Source: Thermoproteota archaeon (GTDB lineage: Archaea; Thermoproteota; Thermoprotei_A; Sulfolobales; Acidilobaceae). Taken from it: a stretch of 33,566 nt of DNA. This document shows positions 23,085-30,536 of this stretch, piece after piece. The stretch is from assembly GCA_030549835.1 (NCBI GenBank), contig JAUQQR010000016.1, positions 1-33,566 on the forward strand. Direction: 5' to 3'. The stretch's first letter is position 1, and every line of letters starts with the position of its first letter. Under the pieces are notes generated by a model. It had not been told where the DNA came from. It did not search any database and saw only the letters and a program-made list of their open reading frames with translations. Made by a program: the position numbers and the translations under genes.

Positions 23085-23963
23085 CTAACAGCCTATTGTA
23101 CTCCTATAGTGTTTAACTAGCTTAGCTAATGCTATAGCTCTATCTTCACTTATAGGATTCTCAGTTCTCCCCCCAACCTTTATACTAGTACCTACTATAA
23201 ACCCGTCTGCTATACTCCAGTATTTTGATATATTAGTGTGTGTTACTCCACTTCCCACATATAGCTGTACTCCTAGCTCTCTAACTACTCCAATAACCTT
23301 CTCTACAGTATCGTATCCAGGCTCTTCTCCAGTTCTAGACCCTGTTAGTATTATAGAGTATATCGGGTATCCACATCTCTCTACGCAATCTCTCACTATG
23401 TTGGTGATATCTGATTCTTCATGTAGGGGGTAGCTATGCTTAACATTAATATCAGCCATTATTAGTAGCCTGTTAAGGTATAAGTCCTCATATATGTTTA
23501 GCTCTTGTAATGCTCTAGCTACTCTCCTAGCCTCTGGGTATAGTATCCCTTCTTGTGATACTCTAAGCTCGCATAGACTATTAATTCTAGTAAACCTAGC
23601 TCCACTAACATGTGTTACTATTATAGACTCATAGCCAGCATTCCTTAAGATGCTAATACCTACAGGGATTGATAATTCCCTCGTAATAGCTGATACAATC
23701 TTCGCTAGCGATGCTATCTGGCCTTTAGAAGCATGTACACTATAAGGTTTATCGCCATAATTCTCTATTATAACACCATCAAAGCCTATAGACTCGTAGA
23801 GTTTAGCTTGATTCAGGGCATACTCTAGTATACTATCGATACCCCAAACCTCCCCCCGGATGTCTGGGAATCTCATCCTCCTATAGCCTGGAGAACCTGG
23901 GAGTGGTGGTAAGTGGACTACACCTATTAGAGGCTTACACTCTTTAAAAATAGCTAGACTCAA
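23085..23963 (-). CDS. BtpA/SgcQ family TIM-barrel protein
   Basis: 292 aa. The family pattern is clear: LIGVVHLPPLPGSPGY at the start, YALNQAKLYESIGFDGVIIENYGDKPY, ISILRNAGYESI, ARFTRINSL, LIMADINVKHSYPL, IILTGSRTG and a final VGSGVTHTNISKYWSIADGFIVGTSIKVGG phosphate-binding-like barrel end. Cyanobacterial BtpA stabilises photosystem I; the archaeal proteins have no photosystem and their function is unknown, probably binding a phosphorylated sugar or nucleotide. TTG 23963 is supported by AGGTG (23971-23975) 7 nt upstream and a TATA box TATAAATATAAG (about 23999-24010). No operon partner is evident. Confidence 0.88.
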   Translation of the reverse strand: MSLAIFKECKPLIGVVHLPPLPGSPGYRRMRFPDIRGEVWGIDSILEYALNQAKLYESIGFDGVIIENYGDKPYSVHASKGQIASLAKIVSAITRELSIPVGISILRNAGYESIIVTHVSGARFTRINSLCELRVSQEGILYPEARRVARALQELNIYEDLYLNRLLIMADINVKHSYPLHEESDITNIVRDCVERCGYPIYSIILTGSRTGEEPGYDTVEKVIGVVRELGVQLYVGSGVTHTNISKYWSIADGFIVGTSIKVGGRTENPISEDRAIALAKLVKHYRSTIGC

Positions 23964-24014
23964 ACTATTACACCTATTTGGGGGGAAAAGAGTTAATACT
24001 TATATTTATAGAGT

Positions 24015-24938
24015 TTAACCTTCAATTTTTAATGCTGTAGTTATCTCCTTATAGCGGTTCCTAACTGTGACCTCTGTTACTCCAGCTACATGGGCGATCT
24101 CCTTCTGAGTCCTCCTATATCCGTGTCTTAGAGCTGCAAGGTATAGTGCTGCAGCTGCTAAACCACTAGGATCTTTACCAGAAGATACTCCTCTCTTCTT
24201 AGCCTCCATTATAATCTTTATAGCATCAACGACTACATCTTCTGATAATGATAGAGCACTAGCTATTCTATAGACAAACCTCTCAGGCTCAATAACAGGG
24301 ATGTTAATATTGAGGTCTCTAACTAGGAGCCTATAGTTCCTGGCGACTTCACGTTTAATATCTGCTTCATGAGCTCTAAGTAATCTTATAATCTCATCTA
24401 CACTACACGGTATCTTATGCCTCCTACAAGCAGCATATAGTGAGGCTGCAACCATAGCCTCAATACTACGACCTCTAGTTAAACCTTTCTGAGCAGCTTC
24501 TCTATAAATCTTAGCAGCCTCCTCTTTAACAGAGTCTGGTAGATCAAGCTTAGCTACGAGGTCATCCATTATGCTCAACGCATGGCTAATATTCTTCTCA
24601 AGACTACTCATTATTCGGCCTAGCTTTAAAGCTCTCTGTAGTCTGAGAGTCTCAGCTCTCTTAGATAAACCCCTAATCTTACGGCTACCAGGCTCTCTAT
24701 AGGGGCCTACTTGAGCCTCTACACCCATATACGGCTTAGAGTATGATATAGCACCACCAACTCTAGACCTCTTAGTCTTCTCCTCTGTAGTATAAGCTCT
24801 CCACTCAACCTCATCAGTTATAATATGCTCTTCTAAGACCTCACCAGTCTCAATACATATTCTAGCACCTCTCTGTGAATCAAAAATAATTTTATCTGGT
24901 GGACATTTAATCTCAGGAGTAGATCCATCTTCTGACAC
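24015..24938 (-). CDS. tfb: Transcription initiation factor IIB
   Basis: 307 aa from GTG 24938. The N-terminal zinc-ribbon remnant reads CPPDKIIFD...CIETGEVLEE: two cysteines kept, two replaced by Asp and Thr, as in Sulfolobus TFB. The B-reader/linker region (EWRAYTTEEKTKRSRVGG) is intact. Two cyclin-like repeats follow (about 105-200 and 205-300), including the BRE-contacting helix-turn-helix RTQKEIAHVAGVTEVTVRNRYKE. It recruits RNA polymerase to TBP-bound promoters. A perfect GGAGGTG (24945-24951) lies 6 nt before GTG 24938, so this start is chosen over GTG 24953. A TATA box (about 24986-25000) predicts a leader near 28 nt, and a strong palindrome lies further upstream. Confidence 0.95.
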   Translation of the reverse strand: MSEDGSTPEIKCPPDKIIFDSQRGARICIETGEVLEEHIITDEVEWRAYTTEEKTKRSRVGGAISYSKPYMGVEAQVGPYREPGSRKIRGLSKRAETLRLQRALKLGRIMSSLEKNISHALSIMDDLVAKLDLPDSVKEEAAKIYREAAQKGLTRGRSIEAMVAASLYAACRRHKIPCSVDEIIRLLRAHEADIKREVARNYRLLVRDLNINIPVIEPERFVYRIASALSLSEDVVVDAIKIIMEAKKRGVSSGKDPSGLAAAALYLAALRHGYRRTQKEIAHVAGVTEVTVRNRYKEITTALKIEG

Positions 24939-24944
24939 CAAAAA

Positions 24945-24951
24945 CACCTCC
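24945..24951 (-). promoter_or_regulatory. Shine-Dalgarno GGAGGTG deciding the tfb start
   Basis: This is the strongest ribosome site in the window. The 6-nt spacing fits GTG 24938 and excludes the upstream GTG 24953, whose codon it would overlap. Confidence 0.6.
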
Positions 24952-25009
24952 ACAGTACCATATCCTCGTTAAGACCAGGATACACCCTTATATACTATAC
25001 AGTCTAAGC

Positions 25010-25037
25010 CTTATAAGCTTAACGCAAAGCTTATAAG
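25010..25037. promoter_or_regulatory. Perfect 11-bp inverted repeat upstream of tfb
   Basis: CTTATAAGCTT (25010-25020), spacer AACGCA, then AAGCTTATAAG (25027-25037). Each arm also contains the self-palindromic 8-mer CTTATAAG, so the site can be read as two 8-mers in a 20-bp repeat. It sits about 70-100 nt before the tfb start and just after the mevalonate kinase stop. It could be an operator or autoregulatory element for tfb, a pair of TATA boxes, or a transcription end signal for the upstream operon. Confidence 0.5.
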
Positions 25038-25042
25038 TCAAA

Positions 25043-26026
25043 TTATAACGTGCTATAGTCTACTCTAGCCCCACTAGCATTTATCAATGTTCTATATACC
25101 TTATATTTTAATAGTCTAGACGTGATAGAGTCTATGATATTATCTTCAATGATAGCTATAACGCATCCACCCCACCCTGCTCCTGTAAGTTTAGCTCCTA
25201 GAGCTCCACTCTCTCTAAGACTATTAACTATCATGTCTAATTCTAGTCTAGAAACTCCTATAGATGATAGGAGTCCATGGTTTATATTCATTAGAGTGCT
25301 GAGTCTCCTCATATCTCCAGCTCTTAGAGCTTCTATAGCATCATCTATTATTGCGTCTGCTGCTCTATAAATATACTCCATTATACTCCAGTAGTCGCCT
25401 GAAAGTCTAAGCACATGCTCTACAGCATCTCTAGTTGATCTCTTAATACCACTATCTATGATTAGTAGAGAGTAGCCCCTAGGTATGTTTACATCTGCTA
25501 TCCTAATAGGCTTCTCTCCCCTCTTATAGACTATAGTTCCACCAGATACAGCTATATTAACATCTATACCACTAGGCTTACCATGTGCAATCTTTTCTCC
25601 TTCAAGAGATACTTCTAGTAACTCATCTTCTCTAAGGGGACTATCATGTAGTGTAGTGTAGGCTAGTGTATAAGCTACACTTGTAGAAGCACTTGAGCCT
25701 AGACCAGCCGATAATGGTATATCACTATCTATAATGACATTGTGGGGTATTATTGTGTAGCCTCTAGACTTGAGACTTCTGAGTATAGCAGTGTAAACCT
25801 CGAATTCTCTATGTATTGGATTCTCTAGGTTTAAGCTTATAGACTCTTCTAGCTTAAGGTTTGGGCTAATAAATCTTATACTACCTCCTCTAGACTCCTC
25901 AACTATAACCCTAGCTCTTAAGCCTATAGCTGTAGCTAGTGCTCTATAACCTCTAACTACGAAGTGCTCCCCAAATAATATAACCTTACCTGGAGCACTA
26001 GCCTCTACTCTCCTCAATAATATCAT
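25043..26026 (-). CDS. mvk: Mevalonate kinase
   Basis: GHMP kinase, 327 aa from ATG 26026 (ATG 26053 would add nine residues lying inside the upstream gene). Diagnostic motifs: SAPGKVILFGEHFVV at the N-terminus, PLSAGLGSSASTSVAY (phosphate-binding GLGSSAS loop), EGEKIAHGKPSGIDVNIA with the catalytic Asp in the SGID segment, and KLTGAGWGGCVIAI at the C-terminus. Reaction: ATP + mevalonate to 5-phosphomevalonate, the entry to archaeal isoprenoid and membrane lipid synthesis. It overlaps the DHPS-related gene and is the last gene of a three-gene operon. The predicted size and motifs are complete; no truncation. Confidence 0.95.
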   Translation of the reverse strand: MILLRRVEASAPGKVILFGEHFVVRGYRALATAIGLRARVIVEESRGGSIRFISPNLKLEESISLNLENPIHREFEVYTAILRSLKSRGYTIIPHNVIIDSDIPLSAGLGSSASTSVAYTLAYTTLHDSPLREDELLEVSLEGEKIAHGKPSGIDVNIAVSGGTIVYKRGEKPIRIADVNIPRGYSLLIIDSGIKRSTRDAVEHVLRLSGDYWSIMEYIYRAADAIIDDAIEALRAGDMRRLSTLMNINHGLLSSIGVSRLELDMIVNSLRESGALGAKLTGAGWGGCVIAIIEDNIIDSITSRLLKYKVYRTLINASGARVDYSTL

Positions 26027-27521
26027 CCCATGGCGTCTTAAGTAGGGGCTCATCTTGAATATATGGTAGGCTGAGCTTTAAAGCTAGCTCAGCCTTAGAT
26101 AACTCATAGCCTAGGTATGCTGAGTGCTCAGGGTCTAGAGAGGCTTTTCTAATTAGAGCTCTAGCTATACTAGTAGCACTCCTACCCTTGACAGCTATAA
26201 TCCCCCCGCGGTGCATTATATATGCTGCTATTATGACTTTATTCTTGTGATCTACAAATATTCTCAGGTAGCCCCTCTTATCCCAGTATGGCTCAATATA
26301 GTTTACAGGTTCAGCTATACTAGTATACTCTTGTGGAACCTGTTCAGGCTGGCTTGAACTCTTAACTATGAGGAGGCTACTATAGGATCCTCTCATAGTA
26401 GACTTCATACTATAAGCTTGAGATGCTACTCTTAAAGCTTCTCTAGCTTCAGCTGTTGAGTGTATTGATTTATATGAGTCTTCTACTACAGAGTATATTG
26501 ATGCTCCAAGCTCCAAGGCTAATGATGCTAGGATAGCGTGTAGTGAGTGGCTATCAGCTTCAACTTCTTCAATAACATTAGCTGAGGAGAACCATAGTGG
26601 GACTCTAAGCTTGGATGCCTCAGAGTACCTATAGATTGTACTAGAGAAGTCTATTAATGGAATACCTACTACTGGATCTATTATAACCTTATACAGCCCA
26701 ATACTCCTAGTAAACTCTAGAGCTTTAACTAGGGAATCAATACTCCTATCACCAATAACTAGTAGGTGATCCTTAGATAAGTAGCCTGAGATCTCCTCAA
26801 TAATATCACATGAAGTAATTACACCTTGAGCCCCAGCATCTAGAGCCCGATAGGCGTGAGACCTAGAAGGAGCCTCGACCAGTATAGGGTAACTTATATC
26901 AGCTACAAGTCTAACCTTAGACTCAAGCTCCTCAGGCTGAGTATCGAATGATGAGCCAACAACGATAATCTTAGCCCCCTCTCTTAGAAATCTGGCTATA
27001 CTCTCCTTAAACTCCTCACCTTTAAGCCTAGCAATAGCCTCTGATGCTAGTATGATTGGAGGCCCTCTTAGGGGGATACTTAGCCCGTTAACCTTGAAGG
27101 CTTCAGTATACTCGTATCTAGGCTCACTAAGGGTTATTATATCCTCAGCTGGCTTTATAGTGTCAAGTTTTCCACCTTCGGTAATATACTTTAGTACTTG
27201 TGGTAAGTGTACTATTGTTCTTGAGGCTTTAAATACTGGCCTATCGATAACATCGCTTATAACCTTAGCGTCTCCTGAGACACTTCCAGGTATTAGTATG
27301 ATCTCCGACTCTCCTAGCTTATCTCTCACTACACTCTTCCCAGAGACTATCTTAGCTATATTCTCTGCTGATAGCATTGATATTGAGTGTACTGGTAGGT
27401 CTACTATATTAACCTCTACGTTTTCAAGTTTAAACGTCTTCATATACTCTACTAGTATATCCTTAGCTACTCTACTTGTCAATAGGGTAACCTTAACCAA
27501 ACTGGATACCCTATCCAACAC
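25998..27521 (-). CDS. Dihydropteroate synthase-related protein (archaeal, TIGR00284-like)
   Basis: 507 aa, close to the length I recall for this archaeal family. The N-terminal domain (about 1-165) resembles the part paired with the pterin barrel (VTLLTSRVAKDILVEYM, IILIPGSVSGDAKV). The central TIM-barrel-like part has AKIIVVGSSFDTQ, YPILVEAPSRSHAYRALDAGA, VITSCDIIEE, YKVIIDPVVGIPLID and VPLWFSSANVIEEVEADSHS, where the conserved N and D of DHPS-like proteins are expected. Its reaction is unknown; true dihydropteroate synthases join pterin and an aryl amine. GTG 27521 overlaps deoC by 11 nt. The operon deoC, DHPS-related, mvk suggests a link to a pterin-like cofactor or nucleotide salvage, but this is only context. 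Confidence 0.75.
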   Translation of the reverse strand: MLDRVSSLVKVTLLTSRVAKDILVEYMKTFKLENVEVNIVDLPVHSISMLSAENIAKIVSGKSVVRDKLGESEIILIPGSVSGDAKVISDVIDRPVFKASRTIVHLPQVLKYITEGGKLDTIKPAEDIITLSEPRYEYTEAFKVNGLSIPLRGPPIILASEAIARLKGEEFKESIARFLREGAKIIVVGSSFDTQPEELESKVRLVADISYPILVEAPSRSHAYRALDAGAQGVITSCDIIEEISGYLSKDHLLVIGDRSIDSLVKALEFTRSIGLYKVIIDPVVGIPLIDFSSTIYRYSEASKLRVPLWFSSANVIEEVEADSHSLHAILASLALELGASIYSVVEDSYKSIHSTAEAREALRVASQAYSMKSTMRGSYSSLLIVKSSSQPEQVPQEYTSIAEPVNYIEPYWDKRGYLRIFVDHKNKVIIAAYIMHRGGIIAVKGRSATSIARALIRKASLDPEHSAYLGYELSKAELALKLSLPYIQDEPLLKTPWDDIIEESRG

Positions 27522-28236
27522 TATTCTCTTTAAACCTTAAGAATGTATCTATTATTAAACCTGCAGAGCTAGACCCAATCCTACTAGCCCCAGCAGCTAG
27601 TGCTAGTAGTGCATCAAAGAATGTTCTAATACCTCCAGAAGCTTTAACAAGTAAGCCTCTAGGTGACGCTAGTTTATAAACCCTATATACTGTTAAGGGA
27701 TCGCCACCCTTAGAGTACACTCCAGTACTAGTCTTAACAAATCTAGCCTTACACTTACTAGACAATTCTACTAGAATCTCAAGCTCACTATCAGAGATTA
27801 GTGGAGCCTCAACAATAACCTTAGATATAGCACCTCCAGATGAAGCTGCATCTATAAGTCTAGAGAGCTCATACTCTAAATCCTCTAAGAGTCTACTCTT
27901 TAATAGCACCAAGTTAGGAACTATATCAACCTCTACTACACCATTAGATACGGAATCTTCAACCTCAATAACCTTGGACTTAGTAGGAGTGAATCCTCCA
28001 GGGAACCCTACAACACTACATAACCTAACACTTCTATCTAATGCATACTCCCTAATAAATCTAACAACTGATGATGGAACAACAGTACAGTAGAAGTTAA
28101 ATCTCGAGGCCTCATCTATGAGTCTATAGTATGAGTCTAAGCTAGCCGTAGGATCTAGGAGTGTAGACTCAATTACTGAAGCTAGACTCTTCAAATCAAT
28201 CCTAATAGCCCCCTCTAATCTACTAGCAATAGACAT
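27511..28236 (-). CDS. deoC: Deoxyribose-phosphate aldolase
   Basis: 241 aa from ATG 28236 (TTG 28254 is also in frame). Class I aldolase barrel: IESTLLDPTAS, CTVVPSSV, LCSVVGFPGG, VVEVDIVPN (substrate-binding Asp104), FVKTSTGVY with Schiff-base K168, LLVKASGGIR with K198, and RIGSSSAG as the phosphate site. Reaction: 2-deoxyribose-5-P to acetaldehyde + glyceraldehyde-3-P. TATA-like CGAATATAGGC (28271-28281, - strand) predicts a 14-nt leader. It is first in an overlapping operon with the DHPS-related gene and mvk. The codons for about residues 82-101 (27934-27993) recur, inverted, as a 60-nt copy upstream of the neighbouring PHP gene. Confidence 0.94.
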   Translation of the reverse strand: MSIASRLEGAIRIDLKSLASVIESTLLDPTASLDSYYRLIDEASRFNFYCTVVPSSVVRFIREYALDRSVRLCSVVGFPGGFTPTKSKVIEVEDSVSNGVVEVDIVPNLVLLKSRLLEDLEYELSRLIDAASSGGAISKVIVEAPLISDSELEILVELSSKCKARFVKTSTGVYSKGGDPLTVYRVYKLASPRGLLVKASGGIRTFFDALLALAAGASRIGSSSAGLIIDTFLRFKENSVG

Positions 28237-28392
28237 ACCATTAAACCCAAACAATTGTAGACTAAGTAAAGCCTATATTCGAGACTTAGAGGAGTTGGAA
28301 CATCAAGAGCGGCAGGATTCAGACACATAATAATAACAACACAACATCTAGCCTTTCAAATGGCTCAATGAATTTTCCGGAACTCAAAAATA

Positions 28393-28403
28393 AAGCTTAT
28401 AAG
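28393..28403 (+). promoter_or_regulatory. TATA-like AAGCTTATAAG ahead of the PHP-gene leader
   Basis: This is the same 11-mer as near alba and tfb. On the + strand it would start transcription near 28424, about 140 nt before ATG 28566. The resulting transcript would include both direct repeats and the deoC-like segment. Confidence 0.4.
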
Positions 28404-28462
28404 GCTAGCCAAATAAAGTAAAGACTGAAATTAATCAATGGGTCTTTATCATTGAGAGGGAT

Positions 28463-28484
28463 AAGCAATCAAGAAAGACTGGAA
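28463..28484 (+). repeat. Direct repeat copy A (22 nt)
   Basis: AAGCAATCAAGAAAGACTGG plus AA. It matches copy B (28545-28566) at 20 of 22 positions. In the overlapping open frame the two copies are read in different phases (S-N-Q-E-R versus K-Q-S-R-K), so similarity is at the DNA or RNA level, not protein. A third partial copy, AAAGACTGAAAT, lies at 28420-28431. Confidence 0.7.
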
Positions 28485-28544
28485 GTCACCTCTAATAGGT
28501 CTAAGGTTATTGAGGTTGAAGATTCCGTATATAATGGTGTAGTG
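28485..28544 (+). repeat. 60-nt inverted duplicate of an internal deoC segment
   Basis: Aligned without gaps to the reverse complement of 27934-27993 (inside deoC), it is identical at 52 of 60 positions by my count, including 40 of 41 at 28503-28543. It fills exactly the interval between direct repeats A and B. It is read in the same codon phase as deoC within an upstream extension of the PHP gene frame. It looks like a captured or duplicated fragment; a decayed single-spacer CRISPR unit with a self-derived spacer is one explanation. Confidence 0.8.
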
Positions 28545-28566
28545 AAGCAGTCAAGAAAGACTGAAA
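28545..28566 (+). repeat. Direct repeat copy B (22 nt)
   Basis: AAGCAGTCAAGAAAGACTGA plus AA. It ends on the A of the proposed PHP start ATG (28566), so the repeat would form the immediate 5' leader of that gene. Confidence 0.7.
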
Positions 28567-29231
28567 TGAGAGTTAAGGTAGAGTTACACTCTCACACATA
28601 TATTAGTGATGGGTCTATGAGCCCAGATGCTATTGTTAAGATAGCTAAGAGTAGAGGCTTAGATGCTATAGCAGTAACTGACCATGACAGCTTTAGGGGG
28701 TCAATACTAGCTAGTAGGTATGCTAAGCTACTAGGCATAGATATACTTGTTCTCTACGGGGCAGAGATTCTAACTGATATTGGGGATGTGTTATTAATTT
28801 GTGTAGAGCCTTTATACGGCGGGATACCAAGAGATGTTTTAGGTCTTAGAGATGTAGCTGTAGAGAATAACTGTGTAACTATAGCTCCACACCCATTCCA
28901 TATCCTTATGCCTAGTGTTAAATCTAAGTTATATGAGAAACCTGAGTTATTTGATGCTATCGAGGTCTGGAATAGTAAGAGTATACCATTATTTAATATA
29001 CCTGCTATAATTGCTGCTAGAAGACTAGGAAAACCTGGAGTCTCTGGGAGTGATGCTCACGTAGCCTCAGCTGTAGGAGTAGCTCCTACTATCATCTATA
29101 CTGATAAACTTAAGTCTGAGGATATAATTGAGGCTATTAGGAGAGGTAGAGTTATACCTACTATTAAGGGTTATAATTTAAAAATACTAGTTGAGGATTT
29201 GGCATGGTCTCTTTTCAGGAGAATACCTTAA
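28566..29231 (+). CDS. PHP-domain metal-dependent phosphoesterase
   Basis: 221 aa from ATG 28566. Four PHP motifs are present: LHSHTYISDG (H8, H10, D15), VTDHDS (D39, H40, D41), GAEI, and IAPHPFH followed by a C-terminal SGSDAH. These bind two or three divalent metals in PHP hydrolases acting on phosphoesters such as nucleoside bisphosphates. It is close to the stand-alone PHP proteins common in archaea; no polymerase or other domain is fused. The open frame continues upstream to 28452, but that extension is made of the direct repeats and the deoC-like copy and is not PHP sequence, so the start at 28566 directly before RVKVELHSHT is preferred. It is divergent from deoC. Confidence 0.88.
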   Translation: MRVKVELHSHTYISDGSMSPDAIVKIAKSRGLDAIAVTDHDSFRGSILASRYAKLLGIDILVLYGAEILTDIGDVLLICVEPLYGGIPRDVLGLRDVAVENNCVTIAPHPFHILMPSVKSKLYEKPELFDAIEVWNSKSIPLFNIPAIIAARRLGKPGVSGSDAHVASAVGVAPTIIYTDKLKSEDIIEAIRRGRVIPTIKGYNLKILVEDLAWSLFRRIP

Positions 29232-29252
29232 AATTGCTGGTTGACAATTAAT

Positions 29253-30515
29253 CTAGAGTTGACCTCTAAGCTTCATAGCTTTAACTACTCTATCTACAGC
29301 TACAGCGTATGCTGCAGCTCTAAGGTTATGCCTAGTCTTATCTAGCTTAGACTCCCAGAAGTTCCACGTGTTATTGAATGATGCTATCATCTTCTCTTCT
29401 AGCTTCCTCCTAGCTTCTTCCTCTGTTATCCACCCTCCTATCCTGTTATTAACCCACTCTATATGGCTCATTATTACTCCTCCAGCATTAGCTAGAATAT
29501 CTGGGGCTATAATGACTCCAGCTTCTGTTAGCATTCTCTCAGCTTCAACTGTTGTTGGGCCATTAGCGCCTTCTACTATAATCTTAGCCTTAATATTCCT
29601 AGCATTAGCCTCAGTTATAACATTCTCTATTGCAGCTGGTATTAGGACGTCTACCTTTAACTCTAATATCTCCTCATTTGTTATCTTCTTCTCAGCTTTA
29701 TCATAGTTTACTACTGTTCCAGTCTTCTCTTTAACACTAATAACTTCACCTACATTAAGACCTCTAGGATTAAATATTCCACCTCTACTATCACTAATAG
29801 CGACTACTATAGCACCCATTTCTTCTAAGAACTTAGCTGCATAGTACCCTACATTACCAAATCCTTGGATAGCTACAGTTCTACCCTCAATCCCTCCCAG
29901 TAGCTTCTTAGCAGCTTCTCTAGCTGATATAGCTACGCCTAAACCTGTAGAGTATATCCTAGCCTCTAAACCTCCAATCTCTACAGGCTTCCCAGTAACA
30001 ACACCATAGTATAACCCGCCCTTAATCCTAGAGAACTCATCAAAATACCAAGCCATAACTTGAGGATTAGTATAGACATCTGGAGCTGGTATATCTAGGT
30101 CTACGCCTAAGTATTCGGCTAATGCAGCGAAATATCCCCTACTCAACCTCTCAAGCTCCCTAATACTTAAACGCTTAGGATCAACCCTAACACCACCCTT
30201 ACCACCACCATAAGGTAAACCAGCTAAACTACACTTCCAAGTCATCCACATGCTTAAAGCAATAACCTCATTCATAGTAACATCTGGATGATAACGAATA
30301 CCACCCTTATATGGACCTAAAGCACTATTATGCTGACTCCTCCAGCCAATAAACACCTTAACACTACCGTCATCCATTCTAACAGGGATCTTAACCTGAA
30401 TAACCCTCTCAGGAGTAGCCAAAGCCTCATAAACATCATAACCTAAACCTAAGAGCTCAACAGTTGATCTAAGCTGCTTCTTAGCCTCCTCATATGGATC
30501 TATATAACTAGTCAT
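29253..30515 (-). CDS. gdhA: Glutamate dehydrogenase
   Basis: 420 aa from ATG 30515. Motifs: GPYKGGIRYHPDV and LPYGGGKGGVRVDP (substrate Lys and catalytic Lys), DIPAPDVYT, the NAD(P)-binding VAIQGFGNVGYYAAKFL, LIPAAIENVI, IIVEGANGPTT, and APDILANAGGVIMSHIEWVNN. It is a complete, small hexameric-type enzyme. Reaction: L-glutamate + NAD(P)+ + H2O to 2-oxoglutarate + NH4+. The Rossmann beta-2 end (AISDSRGG) has Asp, which leans toward NAD but is not decisive. A longer start at 30536 would place coding sequence over a TATA region. GGTGAT (30519-30524) precedes ATG 30515 at close spacing, and TTTATAAATA lies about 35 nt upstream. Monocistronic. Confidence 0.96.
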   Translation of the reverse strand: MTSYIDPYEEAKKQLRSTVELLGLGYDVYEALATPERVIQVKIPVRMDDGSVKVFIGWRSQHNSALGPYKGGIRYHPDVTMNEVIALSMWMTWKCSLAGLPYGGGKGGVRVDPKRLSIRELERLSRGYFAALAEYLGVDLDIPAPDVYTNPQVMAWYFDEFSRIKGGLYYGVVTGKPVEIGGLEARIYSTGLGVAISAREAAKKLLGGIEGRTVAIQGFGNVGYYAAKFLEEMGAIVVAISDSRGGIFNPRGLNVGEVISVKEKTGTVVNYDKAEKKITNEEILELKVDVLIPAAIENVITEANARNIKAKIIVEGANGPTTVEAERMLTEAGVIIAPDILANAGGVIMSHIEWVNNRIGGWITEEEARRKLEEKMIASFNNTWNFWESKLDKTRHNLRAAAYAVAVDRVVKAMKLRGQL

Positions 30516-30536
30516 GCAATCACCAAAATTATACAT

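Noticed and set aside
24015-24938. TFB zinc ribbon missing two of four cysteines (CPPD...CIET) as a novel degenerate factor
   Set aside because: The same CPPDKIIFD...C-ETGEVLE pattern is known, as I recall, from Sulfolobus TFB, so it is a lineage trait and not a new finding.
27052-27540. 162-aa frame opposite the DHPS-related gene
   Set aside because: Antisense shadow rich in Ser/Thr/Leu/Ile; the opposite strand has clear family motifs.
28255-28340. Possible tRNA fragment (GGCAGGATTCAGAC resembling a T-arm)
   Set aside because: The flanks do not pair into a 5-bp T stem, and no D-arm or anticodon arm is present.
28463-28566. Calling a formal CRISPR array
   Set aside because: Only two full and one partial repeat, unequal spacing (54 and 82 nt between cores), a 60-nt interval and no cas genes. 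Kept as repeats plus a finding.
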